DNA of 64,000 nucleotides from Martelella sp. NC20 (GCF_013459645.1 NZ_CP054861.1:1972001-2036000), one strand, 5' to 3'; counted from the stretch's first letter, positions 45,520 through 55,521 are shown. Notes: generated from the sequence alone by a model not told the origin. Made by a program: numbers and translations.

Positions 45520-46566
45520 ATGGAACTGGGCGTTTTCACCTTTGCCGATGTCGATCCGGCCGACGGAGTCGATCGCGGCCGCGAGGCCGAAAAGCGGATG
45601 AAGAACCTGATGGAGGAAATCAGGCTCGCCGACAGGGTCGGGCTCGATGTCTTCGGCGTCGGCGAGCATCACCGGGTCGATTACCTCGTTTCCTCGCCCG
45701 CGACCGTGCTGGCGGGCGCCGCCACGATCACCGAGAATATCCGCCTCACCAGCGCGGTCTCGATCCTCTCTTCGGATGATCCGGTGCGGGTGTTCCAGCA
45801 ATTTTCCTCCGTCGATCTTCTGTCGGGCGGTCGTGCCGAGATCATGGCCGGGCGCGGCTCGTTCATCGAGAGCTTCCCGCTGTTCGGCTATCCGCTCGAA
45901 GCTTATGACCTGCTGTTCGAGGAAAAGCTCGATCTGCTGCTGAAGATCCGCGACAACGAGACGGTGACATGGTCGGGCAAGACGCGGGCGCCGATCGACA
46001 ACCTTCCGGTCTATCCCCGCCCGGTGCAGGACCCGCTGCCGGTGTGGATCGCGGCCGGCGGCACGCCGCAATCGATGGCGCGCGCCGGTTTTCTCGGCCT
46101 GCCGCTGATCATCGCCATTCTCGGCGGCCAGCCGCGCCGGTTCGCGCCGCTGTTCGATATTCACAGACAAGCCGGCGAGCAGGCGGGCCATGATCCGGCA
46201 AGGCTGAAGCGCGCCATTTCGGTGCACGGTTTCCTCGCCGATACCACCGAAAAGGCCGCCGACATCTTCTTCGAGCCGCAAAAGGCGGTGATGGACCGGA
46301 TCGGCCGCGAGCGCGGCTGGGGTCCGCAAAGCCGGGCGCAGTTCGATGCAACCATGGGCCCGGAAGGGGCGCTGTTCGTCGGCGGACCGGAACAGCTTGC
46401 CCGCAAGATCGTCGCCCACCAGCGCATCATGGGGCTCGACCGGTTCATGATCCAGTTCGCGGTCGGTCTTGTGCCGCACGAGGAAGTGTTGCATGCAATC
46501 GAACTGCTGGGTACGAAGGTTGCCCCGATGGTGAAGGAAATGCTGGCTCAGGGAGAGCCGGTCTGA
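45520..46566 (+). CDS. LLM-class flavin-dependent oxidoreductase
   Basis: 348 aa bacterial luciferase-like monooxygenase. Markers: MELGVFTFADVD at the start, GLDVFGVGEHHRVDYLVSSP, LSGGRAEIMAGRGSFIESFPLFG and PLPVWIAAGGTP. These enzymes use reduced flavin to oxidise diverse substrates, so the substrate is not predictable. It is divergent from bdhA, with a 254-base region in between that contains a T8 run after a short GACC/GGTC hairpin (near 45376-45395). Followed 13 bases later by map. Confidence 0.85.
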   Translation: MELGVFTFADVDPADGVDRGREAEKRMKNLMEEIRLADRVGLDVFGVGEHHRVDYLVSSPATVLAGAATITENIRLTSAVSILSSDDPVRVFQQFSSVDLLSGGRAEIMAGRGSFIESFPLFGYPLEAYDLLFEEKLDLLLKIRDNETVTWSGKTRAPIDNLPVYPRPVQDPLPVWIAAGGTPQSMARAGFLGLPLIIAILGGQPRRFAPLFDIHRQAGEQAGHDPARLKRAISVHGFLADTTEKAADIFFEPQKAVMDRIGRERGWGPQSRAQFDATMGPEGALFVGGPEQLARKIVAHQRIMGLDRFMIQFAVGLVPHEEVLHAIELLGTKVAPMVKEMLAQGEPV

Positions 46567-46579
46567 GAGAAAGCGTTAC

Positions 46580-47335
46580 ATGATTGTCGAGACTGAGGAA
46601 GAACTGGCCGCGCTGAAGGATATCGGCCGGATTTGCGCCACCGCGATTGAAAGAATGGCTGCGGCGCTCGAGCCGGGCATCACCACGCTGGAGCTCGATA
46701 ATATCGGCCGCGCGATCCTGGACGAAAACGGCGCGCGATCGGCGCCGGAGGTGACCTACCGGTTTCCTGGCGCGACCTGCATATCGGTCAACGAGGAGGT
46801 GGCCCACGGCATTCCGGGCGACCGGGCGATCGCCGCCGGCGACCTCGTCAATATCGATGTCTCGGCTGAAAAAAACGGCTTCTTCTCCGATGCCGGCGCC
46901 TCCTTTGCCGTTCCGCCGGTCACAGCCAAGGTCAAGCGCCTTTGCCGCGACGGCAAGCGGGCGATGTGGACCGGCATCAACCAGGTGAAGCCCGGTGGCG
47001 GCTTTGCCGAGATCGGCAATGCGATCGGGGCCTTCGCCCGCAAGAACCGCTATTCGCTGATCCAGAACCTTGCCAGCCACGGCGTCGGCCGGTCGCTGCA
47101 CGAGGAGCCCGCGGAGCTTTCCACCTGGCCCGATGCCAGCGAGCGGCGGATCATAGCGGAGGGGCAGGTCTTCACCGTCGAACCGTTTCTGTCGTTCGGC
47201 GGCGAATGGGCGGAGGAGGAGGACCGCGAATGGGTGCTCTATTCCCACCCGCGCGCGCTCACCGTGCAGTTCGAGCACACGGTCATCGCCACCCGCAACG
47301 GCCCGCTGGTGTTGACATTGGGCGAGGGGGCTTGA
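46580..47335 (+). CDS. map: Type I methionine aminopeptidase
   Basis: 251 aa. It removes the N-terminal Met from new proteins. The five metal ligands and the substrate His are readable: EEVAHGIPGDR (His), LVNIDVSAEKNGFFSDAG (two Asp), LASHGVGRSLHEEP (His), FTVEPFLSF (Glu) and VQFEHTVIAT (Glu). Length is normal for the bacterial type I enzyme. It may be a second map paralogue, since essential map is usually linked to other genes; not decidable here. It shares a short gap with the LLM gene. Confidence 0.93.
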   Translation: MIVETEEELAALKDIGRICATAIERMAAALEPGITTLELDNIGRAILDENGARSAPEVTYRFPGATCISVNEEVAHGIPGDRAIAAGDLVNIDVSAEKNGFFSDAGASFAVPPVTAKVKRLCRDGKRAMWTGINQVKPGGGFAEIGNAIGAFARKNRYSLIQNLASHGVGRSLHEEPAELSTWPDASERRIIAEGQVFTVEPFLSFGGEWAEEEDREWVLYSHPRALTVQFEHTVIATRNGPLVLTLGEGA

Positions 47336-47505
47336 GGGATTTCTGCCTTCCGGGGGCTTTCGACAGCGGTTCAAACCGCGCCGGGTAGCTGCTGCCACAC
47401 CATCCTCGCGCTATCGTGAGGCACCTTAATTATGTTTAATTTCTCTTTCTTAAGCGAAATGCCGTAGTAGTTGCGAAAGCGCAAACATTTCCGGAAGGCC
47501 AGATC

Positions 47506-48780
47506 TTGTTCCAGTCATTCTTTCCCCGGCCGAAATGGTATTTCCTCTCCGCCCTGATATGGACACTGGTCGCGATCGCCGGATGGTATGGCGTGGTGCG
47601 CGAACTCGGCGTCAGCATGGGTTTTGCGCCTTATCCGGAAGGCGACCAGCCGATCGGGCTCGCGCATTTCATCACCCCGGATTTTCTCTGGTTCTATCTC
47701 TATTACGCCGTGTTTTCGGTCATTTTCGGCGTTTTCTGGTGGTTTGTCGGCGACAATCGCAGATGGCAGGCGTGGTCGGTCTGGGGCTCGCAGCTGATCA
47801 TCTTCATCACCTATTTCTCGGTGCAGATATCGGTCGCGATCAACAACTGGCGCCGGCCCTTCGGCGATACGCTGCAGGCCGCGCTTCAGGGGGAGGGCGG
47901 TATAACCGTCGGCGATTTCTATACGCTGATGCTGATCTTCCTGCAGATCGCCTTCCTCAGCGTCACGCTGTTCATCGTTTCGCGCTTCTTCATCAGCCAT
48001 TACATCTTCCGCTGGCGCACGGCGATGAACGATTACTATACCGGCATGTGGGAACGCGTCCGCCATATCGAGGGCGCTTCCCAGCGCGTGCAGGAAGATA
48101 CGATGCGGTTTGCCTCGATCATGGAGGGCCTCGGGGTCTCGATGATCGACGCCGTGATGACGCTGATCGCCTTTCTGCCGGTGCTGTTTTCGCTGTCGCA
48201 ATACGTCACCGAACTGCCGATCGTCGGCGCGATCCCGGCGCCGCTGTTTACCGCGGCGATCTTCTGGTCGCTGTTCGGCACGATCCTGATGGTGGTGGTC
48301 GGCGTCAAGCTGCCGGGGCTCGAATTCCGCAACCAGCGCGTCGAGGCGGCCTATCGTAAGGAGCTCGTCTATGGCGAGGACCATGCGGATCGCGCCCAGC
48401 CGGAGACCCTGATCGAGCTGTTTTCCAATGTGCGGCGCAATTATTTCCGGCTTTACCTGCACTACACCTATTTCAACCTCGCCCGCAGCCTTTATCTGCA
48501 GGCAGACAATATCTTCGGCTATTTCATTCTGGTTCCGGCGATCGTCGCCGGCGCGGTGACCTATGGTCTCGTCCAGCAGATCGTGACCGCCTTCGGGCAG
48601 GTCGCCTCGTCGTTCCAGTATCTGGTGATGTCATGGTCGACGATCATCGAGCTGATATCGATCTACAAGCGTCTTGCCGCCTTCGAGGCCGCGATCTTCG
48701 GCCAGCCGCTGCCCGAGATCGACCGCGAGGATTATCAGGAGCCCGGCGGCGACGTGACCGAGCCGCATCCCGAGGGGTGA
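47506..48780 (+). CDS. bacA: SbmA/BacA-type peptide antibiotic transporter
   Basis: 424 aa inner-membrane protein with about seven or eight hydrophobic segments. SbmA/BacA imports antimicrobial peptides and, in rhizobia and Brucella, is required for intracellular symbiosis or chronic infection. Typical blocks: [12 protein letters not shown] at the start, [38 protein letters not shown] and [15 protein letters not shown] ([11 protein letters not shown]). The start is a TTG at 47506 with GGAAGG eight to thirteen bases upstream; no in-frame ATG would give the conserved N-terminus. Upstream 170 bases are AT-rich. Confidence 0.92.
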   Translation: MFQSFFPRPKWYFLSALIWTLVAIAGWYGVVRELGVSMGFAPYPEGDQPIGLAHFITPDFLWFYLYYAVFSVIFGVFWWFVGDNRRWQAWSVWGSQLIIFITYFSVQISVAINNWRRPFGDTLQAALQGEGGITVGDFYTLMLIFLQIAFLSVTLFIVSRFFISHYIFRWRTAMNDYYTGMWERVRHIEGASQRVQEDTMRFASIMEGLGVSMIDAVMTLIAFLPVLFSLSQYVTELPIVGAIPAPLFTAAIFWSLFGTILMVVVGVKLPGLEFRNQRVEAAYRKELVYGEDHADRAQPETLIELFSNVRRNYFRLYLHYTYFNLARSLYLQADNIFGYFILVPAIVAGAVTYGLVQQIVTAFGQVASSFQYLVMSWSTIIELISIYKRLAAFEAAIFGQPLPEIDREDYQEPGGDVTEPHPEG

Positions 48781-48849
48781 GGGAAGAGGTTGCCTGCGGC
48801 GCGATATGGCAGCTTCGCTTTGCCTGCCTGTTCGGATGCAGCCGTCTCC

Positions 48850-48919
48850 GCTCGGGCTTGTCCCGAGCATCCAGGCCACGCGGGGAACGCCGCCTGGACC
48901 CTCGGGTCAAGCCCGAGGG
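48850..48919. repeat. Nested palindromic intergenic repeat (CTCGGG type)
   Basis: GCTCGGG-CTTGT-CCCGAGC (48850-48868) and CCCTCGGG-TCAAG-CCCGAGGG (48899-48919) are two hairpins in inverted arrangement, with ATCCAGG/CCTGGA arms between them. It is of the same style as 26966-27083, sharing the TCAAG loop. It fills most of the 277-base gap between bacA and nnrU and may act as a terminator region. Confidence 0.65.
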
Positions 48920-49057
48920 TGACCCAAAGAGGGAAAGGGTTATCAGCTAAAACTCGATCATCAGGCCGCCCGATAGCGAAATCTTCTGGATCGCTTCTAA
49001 ACTCGGCGCTTCCGGCATAAGGTGGCGCCAGTTGGAATGTTCGCCAGGGGTTGATTC

Positions 49058-49645
49058 ATGGTCATGCTTGTTATCGCGGTTCTGCTATTTGCCGGAACGC
49101 ATCTCGTTCACGCCTTCGCGCCCGGCTTTCGCCGGTCGATGATCGACCGCATCGGCGAAAACCCGTGGCGGGGCCTGTTTTCGTTGGCGGCGCTCGCCGA
49201 ATTCGTGTTCCTGGTGTTCGCCTACGGCCAGGCGCGTCAGGGCGGCGTCGTTCTCTATACGCCGCCATTCTGGTTTGCCCATATCACCGTACTGCTGATG
49301 CTGCTCGCGATGATCTGTCTTTCGGCAAGCTTCTTTCCGCCCGGAAAGATCGCGACGATCGCCAAGCATCCGATGGTGCTGTCGGTCAAGATCTGGGCGC
49401 TCGCCCATCTTCTGGCGAACGGCGAGGCGGCCTCGGTCATCCTGTTTGCCGGCATCCTGATCTGGGCGGTGATCCTGCGGATTTCGCTTGCAAGGCGGGA
49501 GCGGGCGGGGCTTTTGACGCGCAAGCCCTACGTCTCGGCGCGCTATGACGCCTATGCCTGCATGCTCGGCATCGTGCTCTGGGGCCTGTTCATCTGGAAG
49601 CTGCATGTCTGGCTGATCGGCGTGCCGATCCAGTTCGCTGCATAA
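49058..49645 (+). CDS. NnrU family membrane protein
   Basis: 195 aa with about five hydrophobic segments. It has the NnrU-type opening VIAVLLFAGTHLVHAFAPGFR, LYTPPFWFAHITVLLMLLAMI, KHPMVLSVKIWALAHLLANGE and a final GLFIWKLHVWLIGVPI. NnrU was found near denitrification genes, but the protein family is broader and its biochemical role is unclear; no nitrogen-oxide gene is in this window. The ATG follows AGGGG at 49046-49050. Confidence 0.85.
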   Translation: MVMLVIAVLLFAGTHLVHAFAPGFRRSMIDRIGENPWRGLFSLAALAEFVFLVFAYGQARQGGVVLYTPPFWFAHITVLLMLLAMICLSASFFPPGKIATIAKHPMVLSVKIWALAHLLANGEAASVILFAGILIWAVILRISLARRERAGLLTRKPYVSARYDAYACMLGIVLWGLFIWKLHVWLIGVPIQFAA

Positions 49646-49735
49646 TCAGCGCAATGAGGCGCGTTTTCCCTTACAACTGAGCAAAAAAACGGTTAGAAGG
49701 CCGCACCTAACAAAAATGCACGCCGGAGTGACGTG

Positions 49736-50422
49736 ATGGCTAATCAGGACGACAGCTTTATCCGCGAAGTTAACGAGGAACTGCGTTCCGACAGGATGAA
49801 GGATGCCTGGCGACGCTATGGCAAGATCCTGATCGCGGCCGCCGTCATTCTCGTGATCGGCACGGCCGGCTGGCGCGGCTATGAATACTGGCAGTCCCGC
49901 GCGGCGGCGAAATCCGGCGACGTGTTCCTCACCGCGCTGAACCAGATCGAGGCCGGCAATCTCGAGGCCGCCGAACAGACGCTGGCGCAACTGGAACAGG
50001 AAGGCCACGGCTCCTATCCGGTGCTGGCGCAGTTGCGCGCGGCAACCCTGCTTTCTGAAGCCGGCGATACCGCTGCCGCGATCTCGGCCTTTTCGTCGAT
50101 CGGCAAGGACCGCGCCGTGCCGGAGGCGATCCGCGATGCGGCCAAGCTGCGCGCCGGCTGGCTGCTGGTCGATACCGGCACCTATGAGCAGGTGTCCGCC
50201 GAGGTCGAGCAGCTTGCGAGCGACGGCAATCCGTTCCGCTTCTCCGCGCGCGAGATTCTCGGTCTTTCCGCTTACCGGCTGAAGGATTACGCCCGCGCGC
50301 AGGAATGGTTCGAGGCAATTTCCAACGACCCGGAAGCCCCGCGCAACGTGCTCAATCGCGCCCAGATCATGCTCGAGGTGATGACCGCCGATGGCAATGT
50401 CACCGAAAGCGCTACCGGCTGA
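49736..50422 (+). CDS. Tetratricopeptide, YfgM-like single-pass membrane protein
   Basis: 228 aa. A short cytoplasmic N-terminus (FIREVNEELRSDRMKDAWRR) precedes one transmembrane helix (ILIAAAVILVIGTAGW, about 32-47), then TPR-like helices on the periplasmic side. This matches the YfgM/TPR_21 family that associates with the SecYEG translocon and periplasmic chaperones in E. coli. It is directly upstream of der, an arrangement seen widely (yfgM-bamB-der in E. coli; bamB is absent here). ATG 49736 with GGAG upstream; GTG 49733 possible. Confidence 0.82.
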   Translation: MANQDDSFIREVNEELRSDRMKDAWRRYGKILIAAAVILVIGTAGWRGYEYWQSRAAAKSGDVFLTALNQIEAGNLEAAEQTLAQLEQEGHGSYPVLAQLRAATLLSEAGDTAAAISAFSSIGKDRAVPEAIRDAAKLRAGWLLVDTGTYEQVSAEVEQLASDGNPFRFSAREILGLSAYRLKDYARAQEWFEAISNDPEAPRNVLNRAQIMLEVMTADGNVTESATG

Positions 50423-50427
50423 CCGGA

Positions 50428-50471
50428 GCATTTCGCAGTCAGGTGGAGCCACCTGACGCCCGCGTGAATGC
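50428..50471. repeat. Cruciform-forming palindrome between the TPR gene and der
   Basis: GTCAGGTGG (50438-50446) and CCACCTGAC (50449-50457) form a perfect nine-base stem with two central bases, flanked by GCATT (50428-50432) and AATGC (50467-50471). It fills most of the 79-base gap. It resembles a further Rhizobiales intergenic repeat family and could act as an mRNA stabiliser or attenuator upstream of der. Confidence 0.55.
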
Positions 50472-50501
50472 GGCAAACACGACCGTCAGGAGAAACATTT
50501 C

Positions 50502-51929
50502 ATGAGTTTCAAGGTCGCCATCGTCGGAAGACCGAATGTCGGTAAATCGACGCTGTTCAACCGTCTGGTCGGACAGAAGCTGGCGCTTGTCGACGACACG
50601 CCGGGGGTTACCCGCGATCGCCGGCCGGGCGAGGCGCGGCTTTCGGACCTGCGCTTCACCATCATCGATACCGCCGGCCTTGAGGAGGCCGCCGCCGATA
50701 CGCTGCCGGGACGCATGCGCGCCCAGACCGAGGCGGCGATCGACGAGGCCGACCTGTCGCTGTTCGTCGTCGACGCCAAGGCCGGGCTGACGCCTGCCGA
50801 CAATACGCTGGCTGAAATGGTGCGCCGGCGCGGCAAGCCTGTCGTGCTGGTCGCCAACAAGGCCGAGGCGCGCGGCTCCGACGCCGGTTTCTACGACGCC
50901 TTCACGCTCGGGCTCGGCGAACCCTGCCCGATTTCCGCCGAACACGGCCAGGGCATGCACGATCTGCGCGAGGCGATCATTGCGGCGATCGGCGAGGAAC
51001 GGGCCTTCCCCAAGGAAGAGCCGGTCGAGGAAGCTCGCACCGATGTGATGCTGACCAAGGAAGAGGCCGAGAACCCGGAAGAGGTCGCCCCCTATGACGA
51101 CACCAAGCCGCTCCGGGTTGCAATCGTCGGCCGCCCGAATGCGGGCAAGTCGACGCTGATCAACCGCTATCTCGGCGAGGAGCGGCTGCTGACCGGGCCG
51201 GAGGCGGGGATCACCCGCGATTCGATCTCCGTGGAGTGGGAGTGGCGCGGCCGGCCGATCAGGCTGTTCGACACCGCCGGGATGCGCCGCAAGGCGCGGG
51301 TCGTCGAAAAGCTCGAAAAGCTCTCGGTCTCCGATGCGTTGCGCGCGATCCGTTTTGCCGAATGCGTGGTGATCGTCTTCGACGCCACCATTCCGTTCGA
51401 GAAGCAGGACCTGCAGATCGTCGATCTCGTCATCCGCGAGGGCCGCGCCGCCGTGCTCGCCTTCAACAAATGGGATCTGATCGAGGATCGTCAGGCCGTG
51501 CTTGCCGATCTGCGCGAGAAGACGGACCGGCTGCTGCCACAGGCGCGCGGCCTTCGCGCCGTGCCGATTTCCGGCGAGCGCGGAACCGGCCTCGACAAGC
51601 TGATGCAGGCGATCGCCGATACCGACAAGGTCTGGAACAGCCGCATCTCCACGGCAAGGCTCAACCGCTGGCTCGACGTGCAGACCGTCAGCCATCCCCC
51701 GCCCGCCGTTTCCGGCAGGCGGTTGCGGATGAAATACATGACCCAGGTGAAGACCCGCCCGCCGGCCTTCATGATCTCATGCACCAGGCCGGAGGCTGTG
51801 CCGGAAAGCTATATCCGCTATCTGACCAATGGCCTGCGCAATGATTTCCAGATGCCGGGCGTGCCGATCCGTATCCACTTCCGCGCCGGCGAAAATCCGT
51901 TCGAGCACAAGCGCAAGAAGAAGCGCTGA
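50502..51929 (+). CDS. der: Ribosome biogenesis GTPase Der (EngA)
   Basis: 475 aa with two tandem GTPase domains and a C-terminal KH-like domain. G1 loops are GRPNVGKST (residues 8-16) and GRPNAGKST near 210; G3 DTAGLE and DTAGMR; G4 NKAE (degenerate, NKxD expected) and NKWD. It acts in 50S subunit assembly. A basic tail ends with HKRKKKR. The ATG follows AGGAG. Downstream is a convergent glycosyltransferase, nine bases away. Confidence 0.95.
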   Translation: MSFKVAIVGRPNVGKSTLFNRLVGQKLALVDDTPGVTRDRRPGEARLSDLRFTIIDTAGLEEAAADTLPGRMRAQTEAAIDEADLSLFVVDAKAGLTPADNTLAEMVRRRGKPVVLVANKAEARGSDAGFYDAFTLGLGEPCPISAEHGQGMHDLREAIIAAIGEERAFPKEEPVEEARTDVMLTKEEAENPEEVAPYDDTKPLRVAIVGRPNAGKSTLINRYLGEERLLTGPEAGITRDSISVEWEWRGRPIRLFDTAGMRRKARVVEKLEKLSVSDALRAIRFAECVVIVFDATIPFEKQDLQIVDLVIREGRAAVLAFNKWDLIEDRQAVLADLREKTDRLLPQARGLRAVPISGERGTGLDKLMQAIADTDKVWNSRISTARLNRWLDVQTVSHPPPAVSGRRLRMKYMTQVKTRPPAFMISCTRPEAVPESYIRYLTNGLRNDFQMPGVPIRIHFRAGENPFEHKRKKKR

Positions 51930-51938
51930 CTGGCGCGA

Positions 51939-52970
51939 TCAGCCGTCGTGCGCGCTGGTCACGTTCTGGTAGAACTGGATGGCGGCCGCTTCCCAGGTAT
52001 AGGTCGCGGCCAGTTCGCGCGCCTTTTCCGGGGAGCATTCAAGGGCTTTCAGGCAGGCGGCCTTGAGGTCGTCGTCGAGGACGCCCGCCTGATCATGTCC
52101 GCCGAGGATATCCGCCGGACCGCTGACCGGAAAGGCTGCGACCGGAATGCCGCATGACAGCGCCTCGATCGTGGTATTGCCGAATGTGTCGGTCTTCGAG
52201 GTGAACACGAAGACGTCGGCCTCGGCATAGGCCTTTGCCAGTTCCTCGCCTTTCAGCATGCCGAGGAAATGCGCCTTCGGGTATTTCTCTTCGAGCTCGC
52301 GCCGGGCGGGGCCGTCGCCGACGATCACGGTGCTGCCCGGCATGTCGAGCGAGAGCAGGGCCTCAAGGTTCTTTTCGACCGCGACGCGCGCGACCGTCAG
52401 GAAGATCGGCCGGGGAAGGCCGCCGAACGGGGCATCGGACTTCGGTCGCGGGTAAAACAGCGTATTGTCGATCCCCCGGCTCCACTGCATCAGGTTTCTG
52501 AAACCATGGGCCTCAAGCTCGCGGGCGAGGCTTTCGGTCGCGACCATGCAGCCATTGCCGGCATTGTGGAAATTGCGCATGACGGAATAGAGCAGGCCGA
52601 GCGGAATGGGCAGGCGGGCGGAAACATATTCCGGAAACTTCGTGTGGTAGCTCGTCGAAAAGCGGCAATCTCTGCTCCGGCACCAGCGGCGGGCCTTGTA
52701 GCCGAGCGGGCCTTCGGTTGCGATATGGACGTAATCGGGCCGGCTTTCCTCGATCAGGCGTGCCACGTGACGGTAGCTTGCCAGCGCCAGCCGTATTTCC
52801 GGATAGGTGGGCATGCCGATATTGCGAAACATGTCCGGGGTGATCATCGTCACCTCCACGCCCATCTTCGCAAGCTCGCGATTGGTGTTCTCGATGGTGC
52901 GGACCACGCCGTTGACCTGCGGATGCCAGGCGTCGGACACCAGGGTCAGTCTTTTCGCCGGTTCAAGCAT
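51939..52970 (-). CDS. GT4-family glycosyltransferase
   Basis: 343 aa GT-B fold. N-terminal donor-side loop: VSDAWHPQVNGVVRTI. C-terminal nucleotide-sugar binding: ILTVARVAVEKNLEALL-like (here LTVARVAVEKNLEAL), FLGMLKGEELAKAYAEADVFVFTSKTDTFGNTTIEALSCG with the EX7E-type motif. Similar proteins in rhizobia make glycolipids or glucosylglycerol-type products, but no acceptor can be assigned. It is divergent from the GH13 alpha-glucosidase, 188 bases apart. ATG at 52970. Confidence 0.85.
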   Translation of the reverse strand: MLEPAKRLTLVSDAWHPQVNGVVRTIENTNRELAKMGVEVTMITPDMFRNIGMPTYPEIRLALASYRHVARLIEESRPDYVHIATEGPLGYKARRWCRSRDCRFSTSYHTKFPEYVSARLPIPLGLLYSVMRNFHNAGNGCMVATESLARELEAHGFRNLMQWSRGIDNTLFYPRPKSDAPFGGLPRPIFLTVARVAVEKNLEALLSLDMPGSTVIVGDGPARRELEEKYPKAHFLGMLKGEELAKAYAEADVFVFTSKTDTFGNTTIEALSCGIPVAAFPVSGPADILGGHDQAGVLDDDLKAACLKALECSPEKARELAATYTWEAAAIQFYQNVTSAHDG

Positions 52971-53158
52971 TCACGGGGCTTCCTCAGCCGAAAGGCACTG
53001 TGCGGGCTTCAGCCGCTTTAGCCCGTCCGTGTGTCAGTCATATTACAGTCGAATTTCCGGCGTGATGGTGCGTTGCAAAAGAAACGCCGACTTCGCATTT
53101 ACCTCGCGTGGTCCGGGAGATAGTCTGGCGGCCGGACGCTTCGAGCAAGGAATTTTCA

Positions 53159-54802
53159 ATGACGGTTGGCAATACCGGCAACTGGTGGCGCGGCGGCGTC
53201 ATCTACCAGATCTACCCCCGCTCATTTCAGGACACCACCGGCGACGGCATCGGCGATCTGCCCGGCATCACGCGGCGGCTCACCTATGTGGCCGAACTCG
53301 GCGTCGACGCGATCTGGCTGTCGCCGTTCTTCAAATCGCCGATGGCCGACATGGGCTATGACGTTTCGGACTATCTCGATGTCGACCCGATGTTCGGCAC
53401 GCTCGACGATTTCAGGGCGCTGGTCGGCGAGGCCCACAGGCTCGGCCTGAAGGTGATCATCGATCAGGTTCTGTCCCACACCTCGGACCAGCATCCCTGG
53501 TTCAGCGAAAGCCGATCGAGCAAGGACAATGCCAGGGCCGATTGGTATGTCTGGGCCGATGCCAAGCCCGACGGCACGGCGCCCAACAACTGGATGTCGA
53601 TCTTCGGCGGGCCGGGCTGGGAGTGGGATGGCACCCGCAAGCAGTATTACATGCATAATTTCCTGACCAGCCAGCCCGATCTCAACTTCCACTGCAAGGC
53701 GGTGCAGGACGCACTTCTCGAGACGGTGCGGTTCTGGCTCGATCTCGGGGTCGACGGTTTCCGCCTCGATACCGTCAATTACTATTTCTGCGACGACAAG
53801 CTGCGCGACAACCCGCCAATGCTGGGCGATGACGATGCCGCCGGCCTCGATGCGCCCGACGTGAACCCCTACGGTTTCCAGAAGCACATCTATGACAAGA
53901 CCAGGCCGGAGAATATCGGCTTTCTCAAGCGCTTCCGGGCGCTGCTGGATGAATATGACGACCGCGCGTCGGTCGGCGAGGTCGGGGATGGCGCACGCTC
54001 GCTGAAGACGGTCGCCGATTATACCGCCGGCAATGACAAGCTCCACATGTGCTACACCTTCGATTTCCTCGGCCCGGATTTCTCGCCGGGTCATATCCGA
54101 AAATGCGTGGAGAATTATTTTGCCACGGTTTCGGACGGCTGGGTGTGCTGGGCGTTTTCCAACCACGATGTCGACCGCCATGTCTCGCGTTTTGCGAAGA
54201 CAGAGGCCGAGCGCGAGCCGGTCGCGCGGCTCGCCATTTCGGTTCTGGCAACGCTGAAGGGCTCGATCTGCCTTTACCAGGGCGAGGAACTCGGCCTGCC
54301 GCAGGCGGAACTCGCCTTCGAGGACCTGCGCGACCCTTACGGCATCCGCTTCTGGCCCTCCTACAAGGGAAGGGACGGCTGCCGCACGCCGATGCCATGG
54401 AGCAATGTGCCGCCCAATGCCGGCTTTTCCACCGCCGAAAAGCCCTGGCTGCCGGTGCCTGAAGCCCATCTGGCGCTGTCGGTGTTCGAGCAGGCGCCGC
54501 TGCCGGATACGGTCTACAACCACTATCGCGCGACGCTCGCCTTCCGCGGCGAACACGACGCGCTGTTCGATGGCGAGATCGCCTTTCTCGACAGCGACAA
54601 TGACGACGTGCTGATGTTTACCCGCAGCAAGGGCAATGAAACCCTGCTGTTCGTGTTCAACTTCGCCGCCATCCCACAGTCCGTGCCGCTGCATATGGCC
54701 GTCGGCCACGTCGATACGCTCGATTTTCCGGGCATGACGGCGGTGCTGAACGGCGCCGGGGTGGAACTCGGCGGGTTTGACGGGTTTTGCGCACGGATCT
54801 AG
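53159..54802 (+). CDS. GH13 alpha-glucosidase (oligo-1,6-glucosidase/AglA-like)
   Basis: 547 aa cytoplasmic GH13 enzyme. Conserved regions: GVIYQIYPRSFQDTTGDGIGDL at the start (a region seen in alpha-glucosidases), DQVLSHTSDQHPWF, the nucleophile Asp204 in GFRLDTVNYY, the acid Glu274 in SVGEVGD and Asp337 in FSNHDVDR. It likely hydrolyses alpha-glucosides such as maltose, sucrose or trehalulose. No adjacent ABC transporter for alpha-glucosides is present. ATG 53159 with AAGGA upstream; earlier open frame is not conserved. Confidence 0.9.
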   Translation: MTVGNTGNWWRGGVIYQIYPRSFQDTTGDGIGDLPGITRRLTYVAELGVDAIWLSPFFKSPMADMGYDVSDYLDVDPMFGTLDDFRALVGEAHRLGLKVIIDQVLSHTSDQHPWFSESRSSKDNARADWYVWADAKPDGTAPNNWMSIFGGPGWEWDGTRKQYYMHNFLTSQPDLNFHCKAVQDALLETVRFWLDLGVDGFRLDTVNYYFCDDKLRDNPPMLGDDDAAGLDAPDVNPYGFQKHIYDKTRPENIGFLKRFRALLDEYDDRASVGEVGDGARSLKTVADYTAGNDKLHMCYTFDFLGPDFSPGHIRKCVENYFATVSDGWVCWAFSNHDVDRHVSRFAKTEAEREPVARLAISVLATLKGSICLYQGEELGLPQAELAFEDLRDPYGIRFWPSYKGRDGCRTPMPWSNVPPNAGFSTAEKPWLPVPEAHLALSVFEQAPLPDTVYNHYRATLAFRGEHDALFDGEIAFLDSDNDDVLMFTRSKGNETLLFVFNFAAIPQSVPLHMAVGHVDTLDFPGMTAVLNGAGVELGGFDGFCARI

Positions 54803-54824
54803 ACGGCATTTGCTGATCCTGACG

Positions 54825-54854
54825 TGGTGGACGCCGACATTCAGGCGTCCACCA
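54825..54854. terminator. Bidirectional hairpin between convergent alpha-glucosidase and aqpZ
   Basis: TGGTGGACGCC (54825-54835) pairs perfectly over 11 bases with GGCGTCCACCA (54844-54854) around an eight-base loop. It lies between the two converging stops, with no T-run on either strand, so it may act with Rho or only block read-through. Confidence 0.55.
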
Positions 54855-54864
54855 TGCGCAGCGC

Positions 54865-55521
54865 TCAGTCTTCGAGCGTCTTGAAGCGATAGAGCAATGC
54901 CCCGATGACACCGCCGGCCAGCGGCGCGACGATGAACAGCCAGAGCTGCGCCAGCGCATGGCCGCCGACCAGGATCGCGGGGCCGAAGCTGCGGGCCGGA
55001 TTGACGGAAACGCCCGTCACTTGGATGCCGACGAGGTGGATCGCGACCAGCGTCAGCCCGATTGCGAGGCCGGCAAAGCCGGCAGGGGCTGCGGCGGCGG
55101 TCGAACCGAGGATGACGATCACGAAGATCGCGGTGAACACGACCTCGAAGACGAGAGCTGCCGGCAGCGCATATTCGCCGAGATAGCCCGGCCCCCAGCC
55201 GTTCTGGCCAAGGCTGGCGGTGGAGCCGGCAATGACGGCCAGAACGACCGCGCCCACCAGTGCGCCGGCGAACTGGGCGATCCAGTAGCGCGCCATTTCG
55301 CCAGCGGGCATGCGGCCTGCGACAAACACGCCGAGGCTGACGGCGGGATTGATGTGGCATCCGGAAATCGGGCCGATGCCATAGGCCATGGCGACGATGG
55401 CGAGGCCGAAGGCAAAGGCGATCCCGGTCTGCCCGATGGCATCGCCGCCAAGAACGGCAGCGCCGCAGCCAAACAGCACGAGCACCGCAGTGCCGATAAA
55501 TTCTGCCACGAGTTTTTTCAT
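54865..55521 (-). CDS. aqpZ: Aquaporin Z
   Basis: 218 aa, six transmembrane helices and two half-helices. The two NPA motifs are HINPAVS (58-60) and SVNPARSFGP. The selectivity-filter context GCHINPAVS and the short loops fit water-selective AqpZ rather than the glycerol facilitator GlpF. The ATG at 55521 (MKKLVAEFIGTAVLVLFG) has GAGG upstream; an upstream frame extension is not membrane-like. Convergent with the alpha-glucosidase. Confidence 0.93.
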   Translation of the reverse strand: MKKLVAEFIGTAVLVLFGCGAAVLGGDAIGQTGIAFAFGLAIVAMAYGIGPISGCHINPAVSLGVFVAGRMPAGEMARYWIAQFAGALVGAVVLAVIAGSTASLGQNGWGPGYLGEYALPAALVFEVVFTAIFVIVILGSTAAAAPAGFAGLAIGLTLVAIHLVGIQVTGVSVNPARSFGPAILVGGHALAQLWLFIVAPLAGGVIGALLYRFKTLED

